Counted from the first letter of the stretch, positions 24,080 through 32,711 are shown. The stretch is DNA of 64,000 nt from Microbacterium aurum (GCF_016907815.1 NZ_JAFBCQ010000001.1:744001-808000); one strand, 5' to 3'. The notes: generated by a model not told the origin, from the sequence alone. Made by a program: numbers and translations.

Positions 24080-25771
24080 GTGTCCGACCGCGCCTCAGAT
24101 CTCATCTCCCGTGCCCACGAGGCACACGTCGTCGTCGCCGGCGGCGGTGTCGCGGGGCTCGTGGCGGCGCTGGAGTGCGCGAAGGTCGGCATCCGCGTCA
24201 CGGTGATCGAAGCGTCCGATCGGCTGGGCGGCAGCATCCGCACCGAGGAGATCGACGGACTCGCCGTCGATCTCGTCGCCGACGGATTCGCGCTGGGCGC
24301 GCCCGCCCTCGACACGCTGATCGACGAACTGGGGCTGCGCGACGCCGTCGAGCCGGCCGCCGGCGACGCGATCGCGGTCGCCGTCGGCTCACCGGATGCG
24401 CTGCGGGTCGCGCGCCTCCCGGTGGGACTCGCCGGCATCCCGGCGAACCCGTGGAGCGACGACGCGCGACGGATTATCGGATGGCGCGGCGCGTGGCGGG
24501 CCTACCTCGACCGCCTCCGCCCCCCGCTGACGATCGGCCGGGAGCAGAGCCTCGGCGCCCTCGTGCGGACGCGGATGGGAGTGCGCGTGCGCGACCGTCT
24601 CGTCGCGCCGCTCGCGTTCGGCCGGTTCGGTGTCGACGTCGACGACGTGGACGCCGACCTCGCCGTCCCCGGGCTCAGCACCGCCCTCACCCGCGCGGGG
24701 TCGCTCGCCGGCGCGATCTCCCAGCTCCTCCCCGACGGTCCGGCGCCTTCCCGCGCCACGTTGCGCGGCGGGATGGGACGTCTCGTCGATGCGCTCGCCG
24801 GGCGCCTGGCGGATCTCGAGGTCGAGATCCGCACGGGTGCGCGCGTCGCCGGGCTCCACCGGGACGACGTGGGGTGGACCGTTCGCATCGAGAACGCGGC
24901 CCCGGATGCCGCGGCCAGCGCCCCGGACGCCGATTCCGTCGCCCAGGCGTCAGATCCCGATGCCACCGGCGCCCCGGATCCCGACGCGACACCGAGCGGG
25001 CAGGTCATCGCCGACGTCGTGATCATCGCGACCGACGGCGACGCCGCAGCATCCCTCCTCGCTTCCGCCGGCATCTCCGTCGCGGCGCCCGCATCGCCAC
25101 AGCGCGACGTCGTCACCCTGATCGTCGACGCTCCCGTCGCGACTGCCACCGCCACCGCCGTCGCCCCGACGTCCTCCGCTCCATCCAACGCATCCCCCGC
25201 CACCGCGTCCGTCGCCCCCGCGACCGTGTACGCCACCCCGGCGATCGCGTCCGCGGCATCCGGGATCCGCGCCGCCGCCGTCGACGACGCCACCGCGTCG
25301 TGGCCGCACCTCGCCGCCGCGGCGGGACCCCGCCGCATCCTGCGCGTCCAGCTCGAGGCCCCCACCGACCCATCGCGACCGGGCCCCTTCCCGCCGAGTG
25401 CGCCCGCTGCGGACGGTGCACAACGGGCGCACTCGGCGACAACGGGCGCACTCGCGAACACCACCAGCCCCAGCCCCAGCCCCGCGCGACCCGAGCTCGT
25501 GGCGCAGGCGCGGCGCGCCGCGTCCGCGCTGCTCGGTACCGAGGTGGGGGAGCCGCGGGCGGCGGCGCATCGGCGGGTGGTGCTCGCGCCCCCGGCATCC
25601 GTCATCGGCCACGCCGAGCGGACGGCGGCGGCACGCGCCGCGATCGCCGGACGCGAGGGCCTCGTGGCCGTCGGCGCGTGGCTCGCCGGCGGCGGAATCG
25701 CCCCCATCGTCGCCGACACCCTCGACGAGGTCGAGAAGGTGCGCGCGCGCATTCTGTTCGGCCGCGAGTAG
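24080..25771 (+). CDS. hemY: FAD-dependent protoporphyrinogen/coproporphyrinogen oxidase (HemY/CgoX-like)
   Basis: 563 residues. The N-terminal FAD-binding fingerprint is clear (VVVAGGGVAGLVAALECAKVGIRVTVIEASDRLGGSIRT, about 16-54), followed by the HemY-type middle (LRGGMGRLVDALAGRL) and a C-terminal end GLVAVGAWLAGGGIAPIVADTL. Oxidation of a porphyrinogen in heme synthesis is expected; uroporphyrinogen-III synthase lies 1.4 kb downstream. Two low-complexity Ala/Pro/Asp/Ser insertions (about 275-310 and 355-395) and a Ser/Pro linker near 440-470 make it about 90 residues longer than usual. The GTG start follows GAAGGG. Confidence 0.88.
   Translation: MSDRASDLISRAHEAHVVVAGGGVAGLVAALECAKVGIRVTVIEASDRLGGSIRTEEIDGLAVDLVADGFALGAPALDTLIDELGLRDAVEPAAGDAIAVAVGSPDALRVARLPVGLAGIPANPWSDDARRIIGWRGAWRAYLDRLRPPLTIGREQSLGALVRTRMGVRVRDRLVAPLAFGRFGVDVDDVDADLAVPGLSTALTRAGSLAGAISQLLPDGPAPSRATLRGGMGRLVDALAGRLADLEVEIRTGARVAGLHRDDVGWTVRIENAAPDAAASAPDADSVAQASDPDATGAPDPDATPSGQVIADVVIIATDGDAAASLLASAGISVAAPASPQRDVVTLIVDAPVATATATAVAPTSSAPSNASPATASVAPATVYATPAIASAASGIRAAAVDDATASWPHLAAAAGPRRILRVQLEAPTDPSRPGPFPPSAPAADGAQRAHSATTGALANTTSPSPSPARPELVAQARRAASALLGTEVGEPRAAAHRRVVLAPPASVIGHAERTAAARAAIAGREGLVAVGAWLAGGGIAPIVADTLDEVEKVRARILFGRE
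25393..25455. repeat. inverted and direct repeat inside the hemY-like gene
   Basis: GCCGAGTGCGCCCG (25393-25406) is exactly complementary to CGGGCGCACTCGGC (25424-25437). The latter, as ACAACGGGCGCACTCG, recurs directly at about 25439-25454. The repeat falls in a Ser/Pro/Ala linker of the encoded protein. Confidence 0.75.
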
Positions 25772-25901
25772 CAGACCGGCGTCCTCGGGGATAGCACAGC
25801 CCGTCGGCTCTGGCCAGCCCCCGACCTGGCGGATGCCGGGATCGGCATATGGGGCTACCCTGGTCTCACGAAGCACCACGGGTCGAACGTGAGGAGACGC
25901 C

Positions 25902-26285
25902 ATGAGAGGCAAGATCGGAATCGTCGTGGGCCTGGCCGCAGGGTACGTCCTCGGTTCTCGTGCCGGGCGTGAGCGCTACGAGCAGATCAAGTCGAGCTTC
26001 CTGAAAATGTGGAACACGCCGCCGGTGCAGAAGCAGGTCGACAAGGCGAAGGAGCTCGGCACGTCCGCGGCCCTCGCCCTGCCGAGCGCCCTGTGGGACG
26101 GCGCGGTCAAGGTGACGAAGGCGGCGGGCAAGGGCAGCACGCCCGGTCAGAAGCTCGACTCCGCGATCAAGGCCGGCAAGGCCTCCGCCGACGACGTCGC
26201 CCGCGGGGCGGAGAAGAGCGTCGCCGAGGTCAAGAAGGCGGCGGACAAGGCCGTCGCCGAGGCCAAGAAGGCCACGGACGACTGA
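25902..26285 (+). CDS. YtxH-like small membrane-associated protein
   Basis: 127 residues. One short N-terminal transmembrane segment (KIGIVVGLAAGYVLGSRAGRERY, the YtxH-type GxxxGxxxGxRxGR) is followed by a Lys/Ala-rich helical tail (SVAEVKKAADKAVAEAKKA). A ribosome site (GAGGAGAC) precedes the ATG; a -10 like TACCCT lies at 25856-25861. It is the first of three tightly spaced small-envelope-protein genes. Stress association is family knowledge only. Confidence 0.8.
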   Translation: MRGKIGIVVGLAAGYVLGSRAGRERYEQIKSSFLKMWNTPPVQKQVDKAKELGTSAALALPSALWDGAVKVTKAAGKGSTPGQKLDSAIKAGKASADDVARGAEKSVAEVKKAADKAVAEAKKATDD

Positions 26286-26286
26286 G

Positions 26287-26697
26287 ATGAGCACTCCCCG
26301 CGGCTTCCGTGACCGCTCGGACGACAGCCTGCTGACCCTTGTCGGCGAGGTGCCCGAGCTCGTCCGCAATCTCGTCGTGGCCGAGATCGACTCGGCGAAG
26401 AAGTGGGCCAAGAAGACGGGTAAGGATGCCGGGATGGGCGGCGCCTGGTTCCTCGTCGCCCTGTTCTTCCTGTTCTGGTCGATTCCCGCGCTCGGCGCGT
26501 TCACGATCATCGGGCTCAGCTCATGGATGCCGGCGTGGCTCGCGAGCCTCATCGTCTTCGTGCTCGGCATCGTGCTCGTGGCGATCTTCGCCGTGCTGGG
26601 GCTGCTGCGGTTCAAGCGGCTCAGCCGCTCCGAGAACCCTGCGAAGGCCATCAAGGTCGACGCCCGCATCGTGAAGGAAGTGGCCGATGAGTTCTGA
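26287..26697 (+). CDS. phage holin family / Actinobacterial DUF1469-type membrane protein
   Basis: 136 residues with two transmembrane helices (about 55-80 and 85-110) after an amphipathic N-terminus (LLTLVGEVPELVRNLVVAEIDSAKKW). Matches the Phage_holin_3_6/DUF1469 pattern, which despite its name is an ordinary chromosomal actinobacterial family. It begins 1 base after the YtxH-like stop and overlaps the next gene by 11 bases, so the three are one operon. Confidence 0.85.
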   Translation: MSTPRGFRDRSDDSLLTLVGEVPELVRNLVVAEIDSAKKWAKKTGKDAGMGGAWFLVALFFLFWSIPALGAFTIIGLSSWMPAWLASLIVFVLGIVLVAIFAVLGLLRFKRLSRSENPAKAIKVDARIVKEVADEF

Positions 26698-26959
26698 CCT
26701 GCCCGTCCCCCGCACCGCGGTCGCGCTCGGCATCACCGACCCCGTGGAGCGTGCCCGCGCCGAGCTGAAGGCGGCGCTGGCCGCCATCGAAGAGAAGGCG
26801 AACGTCCCGAAGCGGGTCGCGAAGGCGACCGACCGCACGGTCGCGACGGCCCGCTCCTTCGCCCGCCGCAACCCCACGGGCGCGACGGCCGCCGTTGTCG
26901 TCGCCGCAGCCCTGGTCGGCGTGGCGGTGTGGGGCATCGTCCGGCTCTACACCCGCTGA
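26687..26959 (+). CDS. small membrane protein, DUF3618-like
   Basis: 90 residues. A helical soluble part (DPVERARAELKAALAAIEEKANVPKRV) precedes a single C-terminal transmembrane helix (TGATAAVVVAAALVGVAVWGIV), as in DUF3618 proteins. It is the third gene of the YtxH/holin-like operon, a set that recurs in actinobacteria. Function unknown. Confidence 0.75.
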   Translation: MSSDLPVPRTAVALGITDPVERARAELKAALAAIEEKANVPKRVAKATDRTVATARSFARRNPTGATAAVVVAAALVGVAVWGIVRLYTR

Positions 26960-27172
26960 CCGGCCCACACCCGCACCGCACGGGCGACGGATGCCGCGGC
27001 ATCCGCCGGTGTCCCCCGTCCGCGGAGCCGGGGGTATGCTCGGATCCAGGCAGTGGCAATGACGCGCACGCTGCCGGCACCGCCTTGCCGAACAGCACGG
27101 AATCCCGATTCCGGAGCGGGTGGCGCCGGACGCGCGATCCCGTGTGTCCCGACTGAGCACCGAGAGTCGACC

Positions 27173-27973
27173 ATGAACCGAGACCTGCATGCCGAGGCGG
27201 CCAAGCCCCTCAAGGGCTGGCGTGTGCTCGTTCCGCGCGGCGGCCCCTGGGGCGATTCCGTGGCGGCGACCCTGCGCGCCCAGGGCGCCGTGCCGGTGAT
27301 CGCCCCGCTCATCAACTTCGCCCCCTCGACCGATCAGGCCACCCTTGAGGCGGCCCTGGCCGATCTCGCCGCGGGTGCCTTCGACTGGGTGACGCTGACG
27401 AGCGCCACCACCGTGGACGTGCTCTACGCCTATCGCGCCGTCATCCCGGCCTCCACCCGCGTCGCGGCCGTCGGCGAGACCACCGCTGCCGCGCTCACCG
27501 CCGTCGGCTACCGCGTCGACCTCGTGCCGGAGGAGGACAACTCCGCCGCCGGTATGGCCGCGCAGATGATCGAGCTCGAGCCGCAGCCCCGCCGCATCCT
27601 GACCCTGCGCAGCGAGATCGCCAAGCCGGTGCTGACGCGGCGGCTCACCGGAGCCGGCCACGACGTCCGCAGCGTCGTGGCCTACCGCACGGTGGGGGTC
27701 CCCGTCACCGAGCGCATCGCGCACGATGTCGCCAGCGGCCGGATCAACGCGATCCTCGTCACGAGCGGATCGGTCGCCGAGCAGGTGCACCTGCAGTTCC
27801 CCGAGATTCCCGAGGCGACGGTCGTCGCGGCGATCGGTCCGCGCACCGCGAAGGATGCCCGCAAGGTGGGTCTCGGGGTCAGCGCCGTCGCGCGGGAGCA
27901 GACGATCGGGGGTCTCATCGCTGCGGTGTCGCGTTTTCCGCTGCCGCACGCCGCCGACGAGTTCGCGGTCTGA
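27173..27973 (+). CDS. hemD: uroporphyrinogen-III synthase
   Basis: 266 residues. HemD fold with the two-lobe pattern: N-terminal GWRVLVPRGGPWGDSVAATLRAQGA, FDWVTLTSATTVDVL (the WVTLTSxxxV element), RVAAVGETTAAAL, then VVAYRTVGV, ILVTSGSVAEQVHLQF and VVAAIGPRTAKDARKVGL. It cyclises hydroxymethylbilane in heme synthesis. Its leader from a TATGCT hexamer (27035-27040) would be about 126 bases and contains small hairpins (CGGAAT-CCCG-ATTCCG), which I cannot match to a known riboswitch. Confidence 0.92.
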   Translation: MNRDLHAEAAKPLKGWRVLVPRGGPWGDSVAATLRAQGAVPVIAPLINFAPSTDQATLEAALADLAAGAFDWVTLTSATTVDVLYAYRAVIPASTRVAAVGETTAAALTAVGYRVDLVPEEDNSAAGMAAQMIELEPQPRRILTLRSEIAKPVLTRRLTGAGHDVRSVVAYRTVGVPVTERIAHDVASGRINAILVTSGSVAEQVHLQFPEIPEATVVAAIGPRTAKDARKVGLGVSAVAREQTIGGLIAAVSRFPLPHAADEFAV

Positions 27974-28030
27974 GCGGATCGTTGCGGCTCTGTGAGCATT
28001 CGCGCATCGTGACGCTGGCAGACTGATCGC

Positions 28031-28429
28031 ATGGTGACGCTGCTGCTCGACTCGACGCAGCTCGAGGTCGTGCTCTCACCCATCGAGCGGACGCTCTCGC
28101 GCCGCACGACGAGCGTGCGGATCGCGCGGGAGCACATCGTCAAAGTGCAGCTCACCGACGATGCCTGGACGTGGCTGCGCGGGGTGCCGAATCCGGGAAC
28201 CCTCATCCGCGGCACCATCGCCATGGGGACGTGGCGCTCGGCCGGCGGCGCGGATTTCGTCATCGTCCGGCGCCGTCACCCCGCCGTCGTGATCGACCTG
28301 GACGGGGATGCCGAGTTCTCGCGCGTCGTGCTCACGACGCGCCACGGGCGGGATCTCGTGCAGGCGCTGCGGCTCGAGGCGGACGATGCGCCGCTGGAGG
28401 TCACCGAGATCGCCGCGTCGGCGCGCTGA
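28031..28429 (+). CDS. conserved hypothetical protein, PH-like
   Basis: 132 residues, soluble, mostly beta strands ending in a short helix (LDSTQLEVVLSPIERTLS..., GGADFVIVRRRHPAVVIDLDGDAEFSRVVLTT). This length and strand order resemble single PH-like domains, but no diagnostic residue is visible. A CAGACT hexamer lies 6 bases before the ATG. It is convergent with the ABC permease 4 bases away. Confidence 0.65.
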   Translation: MVTLLLDSTQLEVVLSPIERTLSRRTTSVRIAREHIVKVQLTDDAWTWLRGVPNPGTLIRGTIAMGTWRSAGGADFVIVRRRHPAVVIDLDGDAEFSRVVLTTRHGRDLVQALRLEADDAPLEVTEIAASAR

Positions 28430-28432
28430 ACG

Positions 28433-29260
28433 TCAGCTGACGTCGCGGCGCCAGCTGACGGCGTAGCCGATCACCAGCAGCACCACGGCGTACCCGAGCA
28501 GAACGAGTCCGCCCGCCCACCAGTGCAGGCCGACCGCCGCGGTCTCGCCACCGAGGCTCGAGTAGATGCTCGCGCCGACGAGGGCGTCGGATGCGGCGCC
28601 CGGCAGGTACTCCGTGATGCCGGAGACCCCCTCCACGAACCCGCCGACGGTGCGCAGGATGGGCTCGATGAACTGCGTGAAGGCGAGCACGCCGACGACG
28701 GCCGCGACCTGATTGCGCACCAGGGTGCCGACGGCGATGCCGACGAGCGCCCACAGCACGAACGCGATCACCATCCGGCCGATCATCGCCCACGTCTCCG
28801 CGGACCCGAGGGCCGTGTCGATGCCGAACACGGCGAGGAGCCCACCGCCCAGGCCGACCGTCGCGACGAGCGCGACGACGGCGTACAGCAGCCCCATGAG
28901 GATGCCGGCGACCACCTTTCCGCCGAGCGCGATCCCGCGCCGCGGTGTGGCGAGGAAGGTCGGGGTCAGGGTCTTGTGCCGGAACTCGTTCGTCACGAGC
29001 AGAGTGCCGATCAGGAGTGGGAAGACGTAGCCGACAGCCGTGGCGAGGCTGTAGATCACCGGGGGCAGCATCTCGGTGGGGAGGGCGGGGCCGCTCACCG
29101 CGTCGCCGCCCAGGGCGCCCGTGGCGAGGGCTCCGAACGTCGCCGCGAGGCCGCCGGCCGTGCTGCCGACGTACACGAGCAGCACGAGGCCGAGGACCCA
29201 CCAGATCGCGGTGGTGAACTGCTTGGTCAGTTCCGAGCGCGATGCGTTCACGAGGCTCAT
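28433..29260 (-). CDS. ABC-2 type transporter permease
   Basis: 275 residues with six hydrophobic segments and the ABC-2 hallmark (LLIGTLLVTNEFRHKTLTPTFLATPRR). It starts with MSLVNASRSELTKQFTTAIWW, the usual N-terminus of such permeases. The ATG overlaps the stop of the ATPase gene (ATGA), so it forms an exporter with that ATPase. The substrate is unknown; drug or lipid-type export is typical. Confidence 0.9.
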   Translation of the reverse strand: MSLVNASRSELTKQFTTAIWWVLGLVLLVYVGSTAGGLAATFGALATGALGGDAVSGPALPTEMLPPVIYSLATAVGYVFPLLIGTLLVTNEFRHKTLTPTFLATPRRGIALGGKVVAGILMGLLYAVVALVATVGLGGGLLAVFGIDTALGSAETWAMIGRMVIAFVLWALVGIAVGTLVRNQVAAVVGVLAFTQFIEPILRTVGGFVEGVSGITEYLPGAASDALVGASIYSSLGGETAAVGLHWWAGGLVLLGYAVVLLVIGYAVSWRRDVS

Positions 29261-30216
29261 CGCTGGTCGCCTTCCTCTGCCGGGGCGGGTTGCTGCTGTG
29301 TCGGAGTGTGCACGCGGGTGCCGTTGACGAGGTCGAGGAAGACCTCCTCCAGCGCCGGACCGCGACGCTGCAGGTTCGACAAGGCGACCCCCGCTGCGGC
29401 GGCGACGGCCCCCAGCGCGGCCGGCTCGGCACCGCGCACCGTGAAACCGGTGCGCACCGGCTCGTAGGCGATGCCCGCGGCATCCAGCGCCTGGGCCAGC
29501 GCTGCGCGGTCGGGAGAGTCGACGATCGTCGCGTAGTCGTCGGCGACCGTGAGACCGGCGATGTCGCCTTCGTAGACGAGGCGGCCGCGGGAGATGATCA
29601 GCAGCGCGTCGACCGTCTGCTGCACCTCGGCGAGCATGTGGGAGGAGACGAGCACCGTGCGGCCCTCGCGGGCGAGCTGCCCGAGGAATCCGCGGAGCCA
29701 CTTGATGCCCTCCGGGTCGAGACCGTTGGCGGGCTCGTCGAGGACGAGCACGCCGGGGTCGCCGAGCAGGGTGTATGCCAGGCCCAGCCGCTGGCGCATG
29801 CCGAGCGAGAACCCGCCGACCTTCCGCCCGGCGGCGTCGGCGAGGCCGACAAGGCCCAGCACCTCGTCGATGCGGGCGGTCGGCAGGCCCGCCGCCTGCG
29901 CGTACACCTTGAGGTGGTTCGCCGCGGTGCGCCCGGGGTGGAAGCTCGACGCCTCGAGCGCGGCGCCGACCGTCTGCAGGGGCCGGTCGAGCTCGGCGTA
30001 GCGCTTGCCGCCGATCGTCGCGCTCCCACTGGTCGCGGACACGAGTCCCAGCAGGATCCGCAGCGACGTCGTCTTGCCGGCGCCGTTGGGCCCCAAGAAG
30101 CCGGTGACGCGGCCCGGTTCGACCCGGGCAGTGAGGCCGTCGACGGCGGCGACGGGTCCGAATCGCTTGATGACGTCGGTGAACTCGAGGACGTGTCCCT
30201 CGGGTGTGGCGGGCAT
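29257..30216 (-). CDS. ABC transporter ATP-binding protein (CcmA/NatA type)
   Basis: 319 residues. Walker A GPNGAGKTT, Q-like region, signature FSLGMRQRLGLA, Walker B VLVLDEPANGLDP and switch SSHML are all intact. The C-terminal region of about 90 residues (TVADDYATIVDSPDRAALAQALDAAGI...) is typical of this exporter class. The start is taken at the ATG at 30216, with GAGAGG upstream; an upstream in-frame ATG at 30261 is possible. Operon with the ABC-2 permease. Confidence 0.92.
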   Translation of the reverse strand: MPATPEGHVLEFTDVIKRFGPVAAVDGLTARVEPGRVTGFLGPNGAGKTTSLRILLGLVSATSGSATIGGKRYAELDRPLQTVGAALEASSFHPGRTAANHLKVYAQAAGLPTARIDEVLGLVGLADAAGRKVGGFSLGMRQRLGLAYTLLGDPGVLVLDEPANGLDPEGIKWLRGFLGQLAREGRTVLVSSHMLAEVQQTVDALLIISRGRLVYEGDIAGLTVADDYATIVDSPDRAALAQALDAAGIAYEPVRTGFTVRGAEPAALGAVAAAAGVALSNLQRRGPALEEVFLDLVNGTRVHTPTQQQPAPAEEGDQR

Positions 30217-30310
30217 CGGCGGCCTCTCATCGTGGGGGTCGTTGCCTCCATCCTGTCGCATGCCGCCGCCGGCGCCCGGAGGCCGCGCCCGGGTGAGGTG
30301 TTCCCGCGGG

Positions 30311-30316
30311 TAACGT
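30311..30316 (+). promoter_or_regulatory. -10 hexamer TAACGT, leaderless start
   Basis: TAACGT ends 7 bases before the GTG at 30324. Confidence 0.45.
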
Positions 30317-30323
30317 TGCGAGC

Positions 30324-31391
30324 GTGACCGACACCGTCGAACCCACCGTGATGGCGCGCACCGAGCGCGCCATCGGACATCTGACGCTCAACCGTCCCCG
30401 CGCCATCAACGCGCTCGACCTCGACATGATCGAGCAGCTCTCGGCGGCGCTCGACCGATGGGAGAGCGACCCGGACGTGGAGCTCGTCCTCCTGGACGGC
30501 GCCGGTGATCGCGGACTGTGCGCCGGTGGGGACGTGCGCGGCCTCCGCGAGCAGATCGTCTCGGGGCGCACCGACGACGTCGCCGTGTTCTTCCGCGCCG
30601 AGTACGCGCTGAACGCGCGCATCGCCGAGTATCCGAAGCCCATCGTCGCGATCGCCGACGGGGTCACGATGGGCGGCGGCGTCGGTCTGGCCGGTCACGC
30701 AGCCGTCCGCGTCGTCACCGAGCGCTCCCGGCTGGCCATGCCCGAGACCCGCATCGGCTTCACGCCCGACGTGGGCGGGTCGTGGCTGCTCGCGCACGCC
30801 CCGGGCCGGATCGGCGAGTACCTCGCCCTCACCGGCGAGACGATGGATGCCGCCGACGCGATCTACGCCGGATTCGCCGACGCGCTCGTGCCGAGCGAGC
30901 GACTCGACGACCTCCGTCACGCGCTCGTCGACCGCGCCGACCCCGCGACGCCCGCGGAACTCGTGCTCCTCCTGGATGAGACGCCGGGGCCGTCTCGGCT
31001 CCGGGCGGCGCGGCCGTGGATCGATGATGCGTTCGCTGCGGACACCGTCACCGAGATCATCGCGCGCCTGCGCGCGCACGGCGAGCCGGCGGCATCCGAC
31101 ACCGCCGACCTGCTCGAGCAGCTCGCGCCCACCGCGCTCACCGTGACCCTCGCCGCCGTCCGCCGCGCCCGGAAGCTGCCGGATCTGCGGACGGCGCTCG
31201 CACAGGAGTACGGCCTCGTGCTGTGGTTCGCGCACACGCAGCCCGATCTCGTGGAGGGCATTCGCGCCCAGCTCGTCGACAAGACCCGTGACCCGCGCTG
31301 GCAGCCCGCGGCGCTCGCCGACGTCGCCGCCGACCTCGGCGCCGAGGCTCTGGAATGGGTGCCGCGCGAACCGCTGTGGCCGGCCCACTGA
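30324..31391 (+). CDS. 3-hydroxyisobutyryl-CoA hydrolase (enoyl-CoA hydratase superfamily)
   Basis: 355 residues, the length of HIBYL-CoA hydrolases rather than short crotonases (about 260). Oxyanion-hole segments are present (DRGLCAGGDVRGL and GVTMGGGVGLAGH), with the subfamily's glutamate/aspartate region (MPETRIGFTPDVGGSWLL) and its C-terminal extension (LVLWFAHTQPDLVEGIRAQLVDKTRDPRW). It hydrolyses 3-hydroxyisobutyryl-CoA in valine breakdown. Three genes downstream follow on the same strand. Confidence 0.92.
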   Translation: MTDTVEPTVMARTERAIGHLTLNRPRAINALDLDMIEQLSAALDRWESDPDVELVLLDGAGDRGLCAGGDVRGLREQIVSGRTDDVAVFFRAEYALNARIAEYPKPIVAIADGVTMGGGVGLAGHAAVRVVTERSRLAMPETRIGFTPDVGGSWLLAHAPGRIGEYLALTGETMDAADAIYAGFADALVPSERLDDLRHALVDRADPATPAELVLLLDETPGPSRLRAARPWIDDAFAADTVTEIIARLRAHGEPAASDTADLLEQLAPTALTVTLAAVRRARKLPDLRTALAQEYGLVLWFAHTQPDLVEGIRAQLVDKTRDPRWQPAALADVAADLGAEALEWVPREPLWPAH

Positions 31392-31600
31392 CCGCGCCCG
31401 CCGGGCGCAACTGGGCGCGCGTGGTCGTGATGGTCTTCTCGACGCTGTCGATCGCGTCGTCCTTCGTCGCGTGGTGGGCGCAGGGCCAGGAGATCACGCT
31501 GCAGAGCACCTTCCTGTCGCTGAGCCTGGACATCCTGATCCTGCTCGCCGTGTCGAGCCAGAGCGCCGCCGCGTACGCGCGGCGCGGCGAGAAGCGCTGA
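31376..31600 (+). CDS. small membrane protein of unknown function
   Basis: 74 residues from the GTG at 31376 (an ATG at 31355 is also in frame, deeper inside the upstream gene). Two hydrophobic helices (VVVMVFSTLSIASSFVAWWA and TFLSLSLDILILLAVSSQSA) and a basic tail. It overlaps the hydrolase end by 16 bases. No family recognised. Confidence 0.6.
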   Translation: MAGPLTAPAGRNWARVVVMVFSTLSIASSFVAWWAQGQEITLQSTFLSLSLDILILLAVSSQSAAAYARRGEKR

Positions 31601-31608
31601 GGTCGCCC

Positions 31609-32574
31609 GTGTTCGACAGTCCCCTCTCCGCGTCGGCCTACGAGGTGCTCGGTGTGGCGCCGGATGCTGCGGACGACGACCTCCGCAAGGCGTACCGCCT
31701 GCGGCTGCGCCAGACCCACCCCGACACCGGGGGCGACGCCGCCGCGTTCGTGCAGGTGCAGCGGGCGTGGGAGCTCGTCGCGACGCCCGAGGCCCGCGCC
31801 GCCTACGATCGCGGGCACGGCTTCGGCGGGACCGGCTATGCGCCCGCGGGCGCGGCGGGCGGAGCCGAGGGCGCCGGCGGGGGTGGCGCGGACGGGGGCT
31901 GGCGGCCGCGGACCCGGTCGGCCGACACCCGACCGCGGGCGCGGTCGTTCGGGCAGCCGGGCGGCTGGCGCCGCGAGCGGTACCTCACGCTCATGCGGGA
32001 ATGGGCGGGGCGGGGGACCGAGCTCGCCGATCCGTACGATCCGGCGCTCGTGCGCACGGCGCCGCGCGAGCTGCGGCGCCTCCTCGCCGACGCGCTCGCC
32101 GAGGAGACCACGGCGCGCATCGTCGGCGACCTCGGCATGGGGTACACCGTCTGGCACGACGTGGCCGCCGATCCGCGGGACGCCGACCTCAAGCTCGACC
32201 ACATCGTGCTCGGCCCGAGCGGGCTGTATGCCCTGCGCAGCGAGGACTTCGGCGGACCGGTGCGGGTGCGCCGAGGTGATCTCATCGGCGACGGCGTGAC
32301 CGGGGCGCCGGTCGCCGAGGTCGTCGCCGCCGCGCGGGCGGTCGCACGGGCGGCGCGCGTGAAGTTCAGCGGGGCGATCGTCGTGCTGCCCGACGATGAC
32401 GTCGTCACCGCGATCGACGAGATCGGTCGCGTCCGGGGACTGGCCGTCGCGATCGTGGCCCGCTCGGCGCTGTCCACGGTGCTGCGACGCGGACTCACCG
32501 GCGCCCGCGACATCGGCGGCAACGAGCTCTTCGACATCCGCACCCGCCTGCAGCAGGTCGTCCGGTTCGTCTGA
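31609..32574 (+). CDS. J-domain protein with a C-terminal NERD-like domain
   Basis: 321 residues from the GTG at 31609. An N-terminal J domain (about 8-68) has the HPD motif at 37-39 (RQTHPDTGG). A Gly/Arg-rich linker (70-120) leads to a region of about 180-310 that resembles NERD nuclease-related domains: ARIVGDLGMGYTVWHDV, then LKLDHIVLGPSGLYALRSEDFGG. In NERD the strand after the Gly is usually I-E-x-K; here it reads LRSED, so the nuclease residues are doubtful. There is no DnaJ zinc finger. A DnaK cochaperone with a specialised client domain is an inference. Confidence 0.75.
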   Translation: MFDSPLSASAYEVLGVAPDAADDDLRKAYRLRLRQTHPDTGGDAAAFVQVQRAWELVATPEARAAYDRGHGFGGTGYAPAGAAGGAEGAGGGGADGGWRPRTRSADTRPRARSFGQPGGWRRERYLTLMREWAGRGTELADPYDPALVRTAPRELRRLLADALAEETTARIVGDLGMGYTVWHDVAADPRDADLKLDHIVLGPSGLYALRSEDFGGPVRVRRGDLIGDGVTGAPVAEVVAAARAVARAARVKFSGAIVVLPDDDVVTAIDEIGRVRGLAVAIVARSALSTVLRRGLTGARDIGGNELFDIRTRLQQVVRFV

Positions 32575-32584
32575 CGCGCCCGCT

Positions 32585-32700
32585 CCCCGAGGTTGCCGGT
32601 TCGTCCCCGAGGTCGCCGGTTCGTCCCCGAGGCCGCCGGGTGGCGACCTCGCGCGAGAGCTGGCGACCTCGCGTGTGAAGTGGCGACCTCACGCGCCCGA
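32585..32700. repeat. 3 direct plus 3 inverted 20-bp repeats
   Basis: Three tandem 20-mers with core CCCCGAGG[TC][TC]GCCGG (starting 32585, 32605, 32625) are followed without a gap by three 20-mers with the inverted core TGGCGACCTC (32641, 32661, 32681). The unit cores are complementary, so either strand can fold into stacked stems. It fills the gap before the SLC13-type gene. Confidence 0.85.
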
Positions 32701-32711
32701 ACCGGGCGCCG

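Noticed and set aside
26287..26697. Prophage, from the holin-type protein
   Set aside because: The family is a normal chromosomal one in actinobacteria, in an operon with YtxH and DUF3618-like genes; no phage gene is adjacent.
27041..27172. Riboswitch in the hemD leader
   Set aside because: Only short hairpins are seen; no known aptamer consensus could be matched.
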